10,259 nt of DNA from Actinomycetota bacterium (GCA_005883905.1 VAYD01000169.1:1-10259), one strand, 5' to 3'. Counted from the first letter of the stretch, positions 1 through 6,570 are shown. A program made the numbers and translations. Notes: generated from the sequence alone by a model not told the origin.

Positions 1-1
1 C

Positions 2-364
2 GACGCGTTCGCCGAGGCGACCGACGACCACCAGTTCATCCACGTCGATCCTGAGCGCGCGAAGCAGACGCCCTTCGGCTCCACGATCGCGCACGGCCTC
101 TACACGCTCAGCCTTGGGCCGAAGTTCTCGTACGAGATGTTCAGCGTCGACAACGTGGCCTTCGGCCTCAACTACGGCTACGAGAAGGTCCGCTTCCCGG
201 CGCCGGTGCCGGTCGAGTCCAAGGTGCGGATGCGCGCCGAGCTGCTGTCCGTGGACGACATCGCCGGCGGCGTGCAGTTCAAGGTCAAGCAGACGTTCGA
301 GATCGACGGCGGCGAGAAGCCGGTCTGCGTCGCAGAGGCGCTCGCACGCGTCTATGGAGGTTGA
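2..364 (+). CDS. MaoC-family (R)-specific enoyl-CoA hydratase, 3' part
   Basis: The gene is cut by the left window edge; an open frame begins at base 2 and ends at TGA 362-364, giving 120 visible codons. The visible start reads DAFAEATDDHQFIHVDPERA and is followed by an FGSTIAHG block. This is the hot-dog-fold hydratase-2 signature, with the conserved Asp and His that activate water for hydration of trans-2-enoyl-CoA. The single-domain layout, an AHGxxTLSL helix followed by a FPAPVPVxSKVR strand and a short C-terminal strand ending in ARVYGG, resembles the mycobacterial Rv0130 (HtdZ) type. Only about 25-30 N-terminal residues should be missing, judging from the family length of about 150. The role is probably in fatty-acid or polyketide acyl-CoA metabolism in the cytoplasm; the substrate cannot be inferred. 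The next gene is 148 nt away, so it is probably a separate transcription unit. Confidence 0.88.
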   Translation, partial: DAFAEATDDHQFIHVDPERAKQTPFGSTIAHGLYTLSLGPKFSYEMFSVDNVAFGLNYGYEKVRFPAPVPVESKVRMRAELLSVDDIAGGVQFKVKQTFEIDGGEKPVCVAEALARVYGG

Positions 365-512
365 AGCACCACTTCTGAGGACGGCCTGACCAACATCCGT
401 CCGGACCGGTCCAGTGGATGTGCAACAGGGCCGATTCCGGTCAGATGAGCACCCCCGAGCTGGTTCTCATGTCGGGGCGAAAGTGGTGACCTGGGGCTAG
501 CGCCTCAGCCCC
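365..512. other. Intergenic leader upstream of the first GGDEF-EAL gene
   Basis: This 148-nt stretch holds no plausible gene. It contains a perfect 10-bp palindrome (GGACCGGTCC, 403-412) and two interleaved complementary pairs: ATGAG 445-449 with CTCAT 466-470, and CCCCGA 453-458 with TCGGGG 472-477. It ends in a hairpin running into the start codon. No clear Shine-Dalgarno sequence or consensus promoter stands out. A structured 5' leader is possible, but in DNA this GC-rich short complementary runs are common. Confidence 0.4.
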
Positions 513-513
513 A
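492..513 (+). promoter_or_regulatory. Hairpin reaching into the GGDEF-EAL start codon
   Basis: TGGGGCT at 492-498 is perfectly complementary to AGCCCCA at 507-513, with an 8-nt loop. The last paired base is the A of the ATG at 513. If the stem forms in the mRNA it would occupy the ribosome entry region, where no Shine-Dalgarno is visible. This is a seven-base-pair stem only, seen by eye and with no comparative support. Confidence 0.35.
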
Positions 514-2559
514 TGTCCGCTCCGGTCCAGCCCGCGCGCGCCGCTGCCGCGCTACGGCGCTACGTCGTCGTCGTCTCGCTCGCGAGCCTCTCGGCGGTGG
601 CGCTGTTCGCCCTGCTCGAGGGCGACGACCTTGCGAACCGCATCGATGTCTCGCTGATCTGCCTCGCGGCGCTCGCGCTCCTCGGCGAGTTCGTCCGGGT
701 CCGCGTCTTCCGGCGCGACATCGAGGGCGAGCTGACGCTCTCGACCGCGTTCTCGTTCGCCGTCCTGTTGGACGCCGGCCCGCTCGCCGCGTGCGTGGTG
801 CTCGCGGTCGCGAGCGTCGCGGCCGACGTGTACGCCCGCAAGTCGCCCGCGCGGGTGTGGTTCAACGCGGCGCAGTACGTCCTGTCGATGGCCGGCGCGT
901 CGATCATCCTCGCGATGCTCAGCGGTGTTCCCATCGGCACCGTCGAGCCGTTCGTCGCCTCCGAGCTGCCGAGCATGGCGCTCGCGGCCCTCTTCTTCTT
1001 CACGCTCAACGGCGTGCTGGTCGCGACCGTGATCGCGCTTGCGCGGGGGTTCGAGGTCGTCTCGTTCGTGCGCAGCGACGTCGCGTTCGTGGCGGCGAGC
1101 ACGGGCCTCGCGATCGGGCTGGCGCCGATCGCCGTGCTCGCGGCGCGCTTCAGCCCGCTGCTGGTCCCGGCGCTGATGCTGCCGCTCTACGGCGTGCACC
1201 GGGCGGCGCGCCAGGCGGTCGAGCTCGAGCACCGCACGCTGCACGACGCGCTCACGGGTCTGCCGAACCGTGACCTGCTGCGCCAGCGCGTCGACCAGGC
1301 GCTGGCCAACAGTGTCGCCGGCGGCGACCAGATCGCGGTGCTGCTGATCGATCTCGACCACTTCAAGGAGATCAACGACACGCTCGGGCACCTGCACGGC
1401 GACCTCCTGCTGCGCGAGATCGCACTGCGCCTCGCCGCAGCGGTCCGCCCCGGCGACACGGTCGCCCGTCTCGGCGGCGACGAGTTCGCGGTCGTCCTCG
1501 CGACCGTGGCCAACCCCGTCGCGGCGATCGGCCTGGCGCAGTCGCTGTGCCGCCACATCTCGGAGCCGGTCGACGTCGACGGCGTCGTGATGCGCACCGA
1601 GGCGAGCGTCGGCATGGCGGTCGCGCCCGACCACGCACGGCAGCGACGTCGACACGCTGCTGCGCCGCGCCGACATCGCGATGTACGTCGCCAAGGGCGG
1701 CCGCACGGGCGTCGAGGCCTACAACAGCTCGCAGGAGTCCCACAGCCCGGCGCGCCTTGCCTTGGCGGGCGAGCTGCGGCGCGCGCTCGAGCAGCGCGAG
1801 CTCGTCGTCTACTACCAGCCGCAGGCGGCGGTCGCCACCGGCCTGGTCACGGGCGTCGAGGCGCTCGTGCGCTGGCACCATCCGCGCCAGGGGCTGGTCG
1901 GGCCGGACGTGTTCGTGCCGCTCGCCGAGAACACCGGCCTGATCGGGCCGCTGACGATGGCGGTGCTCGACAACGCGCTGGCGCAGGTGCGCAACTGGGA
2001 TCGCATGGGCGTCCACCTCGACCTTGCGGTCAACCTGTCCACGCGCAGCCTGCTCGATCGCGGGCTCCCGGGCGTCGTGTCGAAGATGCTCGCCCGCCAC
2101 GGCCTTGCGCCGCAGCGCCTCGAGCTCGAGATCACCGAGAGCATGATCGCCAGCGATCCCGAGCGCGCGTTCGAGGTGCTGGCGCAACTGCGCTCGGTCG
2201 GCGTGCGCATCGCGCTCGATGACTTCGGGACCGGCTACTCGTCGCTCGCGAACCTGCGCGACCTCGAGGTCGAGCGGCTGAAGATCGACCGCTCGTTCAC
2301 CCAGGCGATGTGCGAGAGCCATCCCGACGCCGTGATCGTCGCGAGCACCGTCGACCTCGCGCACCAGCTGGGTCTCGAGGTCGTCGCCGAGGGCGTCGAG
2401 ACCCAGGAGGCCTGGGAGCGGCTGCGCCAGATGGGCTGCGACCTCGCGCAGGGCTACTTCCTCGCGCGCCCGATGGCGCCCGAGCACGCGACCGCCTGGC
2501 TCACGGGTCGGCGCAAGCTCGAGACCGGCGCGGCGTCCGCGCTGGTCGAGGTCGGCTAG
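513..2559 (+). pseudogene. Membrane-anchored GGDEF-EAL cyclic-di-GMP protein, frameshifted
   Basis: From ATG 513 the protein has about seven to eight hydrophobic segments (residues about 17-227, a MASE-like membrane sensor region). A GGDEF domain follows, from HDALTGLPNR at 244, with intact GGDEF at 321-325 and an RxxD inhibitory site (RPGD, 312-315) five residues upstream. At codon 374 the frame is lost: CACG at 1632-1635 is repeated at 1636-1639. Without the extra four bases the reading would be one 680-residue protein, continuing through DHGSDVDTLLRRADIAMY into a complete EAL domain. In that repaired numbering the domain has EAL 448-450, ELEITES, DDFGTGYSSL from 568, KIDRSF, VAEGVET (Glu 625) and QGYFLARP. 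As written, the first frame runs into an unrelated tail ending at 2222, and the EAL frame is open to TAG 2557-2559. The family makes (GGDEF) or degrades (EAL) cyclic di-GMP. The lesion could be real, phase-variable or a sequencing error. Confidence 0.9.
1632..1639 (+). repeat. Tandem CACG duplication causing the frameshift
   Basis: Two adjacent CACG units sit exactly where the GGDEF reading changes frame. Upstream, frame from 513 reads VAPDH; downstream, the frame one base on reads HGSDVDTLL, the normal C-terminal part of a GGDEF domain. Removing one unit joins the two as PDHGSDVDTLL without any other change. A single-base insertion or a two-base deletion would also explain the shift, but the four-base duplication gives the neatest family-like junction. 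Confidence 0.75.
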
Positions 2560-2575
2560 GCCTGGATCTCAGGCC
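2556..2575. other. Shared CTAG stop codons and short hairpin at convergent gene ends
   Basis: The plus-strand GGDEF-EAL frame stops with TAG at 2557-2559 and the minus-strand gene stops with TAG read from 2558 to 2556, so both use one palindromic CTAG and overlap by 4 nt. Directly beside it GGCCTG (2559-2564) pairs with CAGGCC (2570-2575) around a 5-nt loop, inside the minus-strand gene's last codons. There is no T-tract, so terminator function is only a possibility. Confidence 0.5.
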
Positions 2576-3995
2576 CCGGGTTGCCCTGGAACAGGACCCG
2601 GTAGGTGCCCGGCCCGCCGAGCCGCACGCGGTAGCTCCCGCGCGGGCCGGTCGTCGTCCACGCGTAGGTGAACCACTTCCCGCCGATCTTGCGCTGCACG
2701 CGCAGCCAGGCGCCTCGCTTGGCGGGCGTGATCGTCCCCGAGAGCACCGTGCGCGCCGCGCGGGCCGACCCGGCGGGCGCCGTCGGCGCCGTGCCGCCGG
2801 TTGCCGGGTCGCCCTGGCCCGACCCGTCCGCCGGGGGCGTCGCCGGCGTGGTCGTCTGCTGCTTCTTCGACGTGATCGTCGTGTAGTAGGCCCACGAGTC
2901 GAACAGCCCGAAGCGGCGCCGCAGGTCGGCGCCGGTGACGTCCGTGCGACCGCCCGTCCCGACGATCTGCGCGTGCACGACGCGCGGCGAGAAGCCGCGC
3001 TGCAGGACCTTGATAGACCGGAAGTGACCCTTGACGAGCCCGCGCAGCTTCGCGCCCGCCTGCGCGAGCGTCATCCGGTACGGCCCCCAGCGGTGGCGCG
3101 GGGAAACCGAGTCGAACGGGTCGTCGACGCCGCGCAGCCACGGCCGCGGCAGCGCGCCGACGAACGAGTTCTCGACGTTCTCGGTCTTGCCGCCGCTGGT
3201 GGAGAAGAAGTACGTGACGACGGGCTTGCCGCCGTAGGTGACGACCTGGCCGCGCGTGTCGCGCACCGCGGAGTCGGTCGACGCGAACTCGGCCGCCATG
3301 CCGCGGTACATCTGCGAGCGCGTGTCCGGGTAGGCGGTGAAGCCGTCGGTGGAGCTGCCCGCATCGGTCGTGATCGCGTAGGAGCGTGCGACGACCGCCT
3401 GCGCATCGAGCGCGGCCGCCGGCCACGACGCCGGCGACTCGGCGCTTACGACCCCGCGGACGTAGTCCTCCAACCCGATCGCGTTGATCGCCGATACGCC
3501 GCTGAAGAGCCCTGCGCGGAACTCCAGCGCGCCGCGGTAGCGGCCGCTGCGCACGCCGTTCCCGGCAAGGCCGTTGAGGCGCAGCGGGTCGTCGCCGGTC
3601 ACGCGCAGCGTGCCGTCGTAGGTCGCGAGCTTGCGCCCTGCCGGGCTGCGCAGCGTGACGCTGTTGCCGCCGGCGCGCACGACCGAGTAGGTCTTCGCGG
3701 GATCGAGCGTCCGCCCGCTCGCATCGGTGGCCCCCGTGAACGACGGCGCGGAGGCGGACTGCAGCAGCACGCGGATCGTGGGCGCGGGCGCCACCGTCGC
3801 CAGGCCGGTGCCCTGGTAGTAGTGGCCCACGATCGTCTGGTAGTCGAAGCCGTGCAGCGCGTAGCCGTCGGCGCCGTACTGGCTCAGCCCGATGCCGTGG
3901 CCGTAGCCCGCACCCTTGATGACGAACGACGACTTCGCCTGCGCGGCAGCGGGCAGCGCCAGGCACACGAGTGCGGCTGCGGCGACGCGACGCAT
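2556..3995 (-). CDS. Secreted SpoIID/LytB-domain cell-wall protein
   Basis: Starting at the ATG read from 3995 gives 479 residues with a clear signal peptide: MRR, a hydrophobic run, and an AQA cleavage site at about 20/21. The longer frame from 4058 would bury this signal, so the inner start is preferred. GYGHGIGLSQYGA (30-42) and HYYQGT (58-63) come first. Then comes the SpoIID core: LEDYVRGVVSAESPASWP from 175, with Glu186 at the position of the catalytic Glu of SpoIID lytic transglycosylases, DAQAVVARSYA at 197-207, and FFSTSGGKTENV further on. A Thr/Pro/Gly-rich linker then leads to a roughly 60-residue beta-type tail ending in RVLFQGNPGPEIQA. SpoIID cuts peptidoglycan glycan strands during spore engulfment; related proteins in non-sporulating actinobacteria are secreted and poorly characterised, so a wall-remodelling role is inferred. 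It is divergent from the acetolactate synthase gene. Confidence 0.88.
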   Translation of the reverse strand: MRRVAAAALVCLALPAAAQAKSSFVIKGAGYGHGIGLSQYGADGYALHGFDYQTIVGHYYQGTGLATVAPAPTIRVLLQSASAPSFTGATDASGRTLDPAKTYSVVRAGGNSVTLRSPAGRKLATYDGTLRVTGDDPLRLNGLAGNGVRSGRYRGALEFRAGLFSGVSAINAIGLEDYVRGVVSAESPASWPAAALDAQAVVARSYAITTDAGSSTDGFTAYPDTRSQMYRGMAAEFASTDSAVRDTRGQVVTYGGKPVVTYFFSTSGGKTENVENSFVGALPRPWLRGVDDPFDSVSPRHRWGPYRMTLAQAGAKLRGLVKGHFRSIKVLQRGFSPRVVHAQIVGTGGRTDVTGADLRRRFGLFDSWAYYTTITSKKQQTTTPATPPADGSGQGDPATGGTAPTAPAGSARAARTVLSGTITPAKRGAWLRVQRKIGGKWFTYAWTTTGPRGSYRVRLGGPGTYRVLFQGNPGPEIQA

Positions 3996-4076
3996 GCGTG
4001 GGATCGAACCCGGCCGGGAAGCCAGGGTTGCGGTGGTAGCGTCATGGCGGATGGGCATGCGACCGGGTCAGGGTAG
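3996..4076. promoter_or_regulatory. Divergent promoter region between SpoIID and acetolactate synthase genes
   Basis: These 81 nt separate two divergent starts. On the plus strand TAGCGT at 4037-4042 is a good -10 candidate for the synthase gene, giving a leader of roughly 30 nt that contains AGGG (4070-4073) near the GTG starts. On the minus strand TTCGAT lies 7 nt before the SpoIID ATG, a weaker -10 match. No convincing -35 boxes were found for either. Confidence 0.4.
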
Positions 4077-5732
4077 GTGAAGGTGGCTGCGACGCGCCGT
4101 GCCAGCGACGTGTTCGTCGAGTGCCTGGAGGCCGAAGGCGTCAAGTACGTGTTCGGCATCCCCGGCGAGGAGACCTTGGACCTCAACGAATCGCTGGCCC
4201 ACTCGTCGGTCGCCTTCGTGCCTGTTCGACACGAACAGGGCGGGGCCTACATGGCCGACATGTACGGCCGCCTCACCGGGCGCGCCGGCGTCTGCCTCGG
4301 CACGCTCGGCCCCGGCGCGCTGAACCTCGTCACCGCCGTCGCCGACGCGTACCTCGACCGCGCGCCGCTCGTCGCGCTCACCGGCCAGGCCGACCTCGAG
4401 CGGATGCACAAGGAGTCCCACCAGTACATCGACCTGGTCGACCTGCTGCGGCCGATCACCAAGTGGAACGCGCGCGTGAACTCCCCCGACGTCATCCCCG
4501 AGGTCGTGCGCAAGGCCTTCAAGGTCGCGGAGTCCGAGAAGCCCGGCGCCACCCATCTCGAGCTCCCGGAGGACGTCCTCGGGGCGCAGGTCGAGGAGCT
4601 CCGGCCGCTCCCGCGCCGCCGGCCGGTCAAGCCCGAGCCGAGCGCGCGCGAGCTCCTCAAGGCCGCCGACCTGATCCGCAACGCGATCAACCCGGTCGCG
4701 CTGTGCGGCAACGGCGTCATCCGCGCGGGCGCGGCCCCGGCGCTGCGCGAGTTCTCGCGCGCGACGGGCATCGCCGTCGCCGAGACGTTCATGGGCAAGG
4801 GCGCGCTCGACTACGCCGACCCGCGCGCGCTCGGCACCGTCGGCCTGCAGTCGCGCGACTACGCGCTCGCGGGCTTCGAGGACGCCGACGTCGTGATCGC
4901 GATGGGCTACGACCTCGTCGAGCACGCGCCCAAGCACTGGAACCCGCGCCGCGACAAGACGATCGTCGTCGTCGACTCCGAGCCCGCCGAGATCGACGAG
5001 TTCTTCACGCCGGAGGTCGAGCTGGTCGGCGACATCTACCACGTGATCACGCGCCTCGCCGAGGAGTGCCGCGACGTCCCGCACTCCGGCGGCAGCCAGC
5101 GCCTGCGCGACATCGTCCTCGGCCGCTTCGAGGCGGCGCGCCACGACGACGCGTTCCCGGTCCAGCCGCCGCGCGCGCTGTGGGAGATCCGCCAGGCGCT
5201 CGGCCGCACCGACATGCTCATCTCCGACGTCGGGCTGCACAAGCTCTGGATCGGGCGGATGTTCCCGGCGCACGAGCCGAACACGGTGCTGATCGCCAAC
5301 GGCCTGGCGGGGATGGGGTTCGCGCTCCCGTGCGCGATCGCAGCGAAGCTCGTGCATCCCGACCGGCGCGTCGTCACGGTCAACGGCGACGGCGGCTTCA
5401 TGATGAACGTGCAGGAGCTCGAGACCGCCAGCCGGCTGAAGACCCCGATCGTCAACGTGATCTGGGAGAACCGGCAGTTCGGCTCGATCGTCTGGAAGCA
5501 GGACAAGAAGTTCGGCGAGCACTTCGGCGTGGACTTCACGAACCCCGACTTCGTCAAGCTCGCCGAGGCGTTCGGTCTGCCGGCGTGGCGCTGCGAGTCG
5601 GCCGACGACTTCGGCACCCGGCTGCGCCACGCGCTGACCCTCGACGTGCCGTCGCTGATCGTGCTGCCGATCGACTACTCGCTGGACGTCGCGATCAGCG
5701 AGGAGCTCGGCACCGAGACCGTCGCGACCTGA
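4077..5732 (+). CDS. Thiamine-diphosphate acetolactate-synthase-like enzyme (large subunit type)
   Basis: This is a 551-residue ThDP enzyme of normal family length. The N-terminal pyrimidine-binding domain has VFGIPGEETLDL and RHEQGGAYMADMYGRLTG, with Glu53 as the cofactor-activating Glu; GTLGPGALNL follows. The middle domain carries the CGNGVIRAGA region. The C-terminal domain has NGLAGMGFALP and the ThDP/metal motif GDGG (437-440) through to WEN (Asn465). The family condenses two pyruvates to 2-acetolactate, but this PGEETLDL subgroup has no small regulatory subunit beside it here and its true substrate is less certain. The start could be GTG 4077 or GTG 4083; 4077 directly follows a TAG, and AGGG at 4070-4073 is better spaced for 4083. 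Its stop TGA overlaps the next ATG (TGATG), implying translational coupling with the regulator. Codons for residues about 384-406 are the source of the inverted copy in the VOC gene. Confidence 0.85.
   Translation: MKVAATRRASDVFVECLEAEGVKYVFGIPGEETLDLNESLAHSSVAFVPVRHEQGGAYMADMYGRLTGRAGVCLGTLGPGALNLVTAVADAYLDRAPLVALTGQADLERMHKESHQYIDLVDLLRPITKWNARVNSPDVIPEVVRKAFKVAESEKPGATHLELPEDVLGAQVEELRPLPRRRPVKPEPSARELLKAADLIRNAINPVALCGNGVIRAGAAPALREFSRATGIAVAETFMGKGALDYADPRALGTVGLQSRDYALAGFEDADVVIAMGYDLVEHAPKHWNPRRDKTIVVVDSEPAEIDEFFTPEVELVGDIYHVITRLAEECRDVPHSGGSQRLRDIVLGRFEAARHDDAFPVQPPRALWEIRQALGRTDMLISDVGLHKLWIGRMFPAHEPNTVLIANGLAGMGFALPCAIAAKLVHPDRRVVTVNGDGGFMMNVQELETASRLKTPIVNVIWENRQFGSIVWKQDKKFGEHFGVDFTNPDFVKLAEAFGLPAWRCESADDFGTRLRHALTLDVPSLIVLPIDYSLDVAISEELGTETVAT
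5227..5293 (+). repeat. 67-bp inverted repeat, source arm (inside acetolactate synthase)
   Basis: The 67 bases here are the exact reverse complement of 6230-6296; I compared them base by base and found no mismatch. The flanking bases (5226 and 5294) do not continue the match. In this arm the sequence encodes DVGLHKLWIGRMFPAHEPNT and following residues, which fit the enzyme family in frame, so this is the original copy. Confidence 0.95.
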
Positions 5733-6151
5733 TGGAGGTGCCGGATCTCGCCTGGCTGCGCCGCGCGAAGGACCTGATGGACCGCGAGTACGAGCGGCCG
5801 CTCGACGTGGCCCAGGTCGCTGCCGCGGCGCACATGAGCGAGTCGCACTTCGCCCACGCGTTCCGCCGCGAGTTCGGCGAGCCGCCGGGCGCCTACCTGA
5901 TGACGCGCCGGATCGAGCGCGCCAAGACGCTCCTGCGCCGGACCGACAAGCCCGTCACCGAGATCTGCCTCGATGTCGGCTTTCGCTCGCTCGGATCGTT
6001 CAGCGCGCGCTTCAGCGACGTTGTCGGAATGCCGCCGTCGGAGTACCGCGGGGCCGTCGGCGGCCCCCAGCCACCGGTCCCGCCATGCCTCGCGCGGGCG
6101 TGGCTGCGACCGAGCAGGAATGGAGAAGCGCGAGCGCCGCGCCGGGCCTAG
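5732..6151 (+). CDS. AraC-family transcriptional regulator, DNA-binding domain only
   Basis: The 139-residue protein consists almost wholly of an AraC-type double helix-turn-helix. The first HTH is LDVAQVAAAAHMSESHFAHAF (written in part: residues 24-44), followed by REFGEPPGAYLMTRRIERAK. The second HTH is VTEICLDVGFRSLGSFSARF (75-94), ending in VGMPPSEYR at 98-106. A proline-rich tail (PPVPPCLARAWLRPSRNGEA) follows, of a kind I recall in actinobacterial regulators paired with VOC proteins. No ligand-binding domain is present. The ATG at 5732 overlaps the upstream TGA by one base, so it is probably made from the acetolactate synthase transcript. The VOC gene begins 10 nt after its stop, and small AraC regulators commonly sit next to VOC genes, so that gene is the likely former target. 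The stop TAG (6149-6151) also begins the next gene's -10 box. Confidence 0.88.
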   Translation: MEVPDLAWLRRAKDLMDREYERPLDVAQVAAAAHMSESHFAHAFRREFGEPPGAYLMTRRIERAKTLLRRTDKPVTEICLDVGFRSLGSFSARFSDVVGMPPSEYRGAVGGPQPPVPPCLARAWLRPSRNGEARAPRRA

Positions 6152-6164
6152 GCTCGGCGCCATG
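6149..6164 (+). promoter_or_regulatory. Predicted leaderless promoter of the VOC gene
   Basis: TAGGCT at 6149-6154 matches the actinobacterial -10 pattern TANNNT and lies exactly 7 nt before the ATG at 6162, placing the transcript start at or next to the start codon. No Shine-Dalgarno is present and no good -35 was seen. The same layout recurs before the genes at 6607 and 8849. Confidence 0.55.
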
Positions 6165-6564
6165 AAGATCAAGCTCTCACACGCCTTCGTCTGGTGCCTG
6201 GATCAGGACGAGGCGCTTCGCTTCTACCAATCAGCACCGTGTTCGGCTCGTGCGCCGGGAACATCCGCCCGATCCAGAGCTTGTGCAGCCCGACGTGGAG
6301 ATCGGCCTGCTCGAGCCCGTCCCTGGCGCATCGGAGGAGGACGCCGAGGCGGTCCGTCGGATGGTCGCCAAGGGCGTGCTCGGCTCGCTGCTCTTCCGCA
6401 CCGACGACGTGCAGGCCGCGTTCGAGCGCGTGAGGACTGCGGGCGCCGACATCATCCAGGAGCCGACCGAGATGCCCTACGGCGTGATCGACTGCGCGTT
6501 CCGCGACCCGTCGGGCAACCACGTCCGCATCGGACAGGAACTGGACCCCGCATCGGGCTCGTAA
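6162..6564 (+). pseudogene. VOC/glyoxalase-family protein gene, interior overwritten
   Basis: ATG 6162 starts a normal VOC N-terminus, MKIKLSHAFVWCLDQDEALRFY (22 residues; His7 is in the usual metal-ligand position). The match to the family stops at base 6228-6230. It resumes in a different frame near 6286 with QPDVEIGLLEP and continues to TAA 6562-6564, including VLGSLLFRTDDVQAAFERV, AGADIIQEPTEMPYG and CAFRDPSGNHVRIGQ. The missing segment, about 25 residues covering the first beta-alpha-beta turn in relatives, is replaced by 67 bases that are an inverted copy of the acetolactate synthase gene. The replacement shifts the frame, so the N- and C-terminal parts cannot be read together and the protein must be non-functional as written. 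VOC enzymes bind a metal and act on small molecules such as methylglyoxal adducts, fosfomycin or catechols; the former substrate is unknown. It lies just after an AraC-type regulator. Confidence 0.88.
6230..6296 (-). repeat. 67-bp inverted repeat, inserted arm (inside VOC gene)
   Basis: This is a perfect reverse complement of 5227-5293, lying 936 bp downstream of it. Base 6229 (A) and base 6297 (G) break the match. Within this arm neither frame encodes VOC-like sequence except the final bases, CAGCCCGACGT (6286-6296), which also read in frame as native-looking Q-P-D-V codons joined to EIGLLEP. Confidence 0.95.
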
Positions 6565-6570
6565 CTGGAC

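Noticed and set aside
403..412. 10-bp palindrome GGACCGGTCC as an operator or terminator
   Set aside because: It is a single short palindrome with no T-tract and no second copy; in GC-rich DNA this alone is not enough.
429..436. Flagellar-type sigma promoter (GCCGAT core)
   Set aside because: No TAAA element lies about 15 nt upstream, and no motility genes are in the window.
421..513. Cyclic-di-GMP (GEMM) riboswitch before the GGDEF-EAL gene
   Set aside because: None of the conserved GEMM sequence blocks I know are present; only generic short complementary runs were seen.
1681..2559. Separate EAL-only gene starting at ATG 1681
   Set aside because: This ATG is the Met of the conserved AMY motif at the end of the GGDEF domain and has no Shine-Dalgarno, so the segment is the remainder of the frameshifted gene.
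3996..4014. tRNA T-arm-like sequence (GGTTCGATCCC on the minus strand)
   Set aside because: The flanking bases do not form a five-pair T-stem, and no anticodon or D arm can be placed upstream.
3996..4058. Upstream start for the SpoIID gene at 4058
   Set aside because: It would place 21 residues ahead of a well-formed signal peptide, and the inner ATG gives the expected MRR plus hydrophobic core.
2310..4076. 588-codon plus-strand frame
   Set aside because: It is antisense to the SpoIID gene, which has a signal peptide and family motifs; the plus-strand translation has no recognisable domain.
6250..6564. Independent 104-residue VOC-like gene starting at GTG 6250
   Set aside because: The GTG lies inside the inverted synthase copy, has no promoter or Shine-Dalgarno, and the product would lack the N-terminal half of the VOC fold. 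It is better read as the 3' piece of the broken gene.
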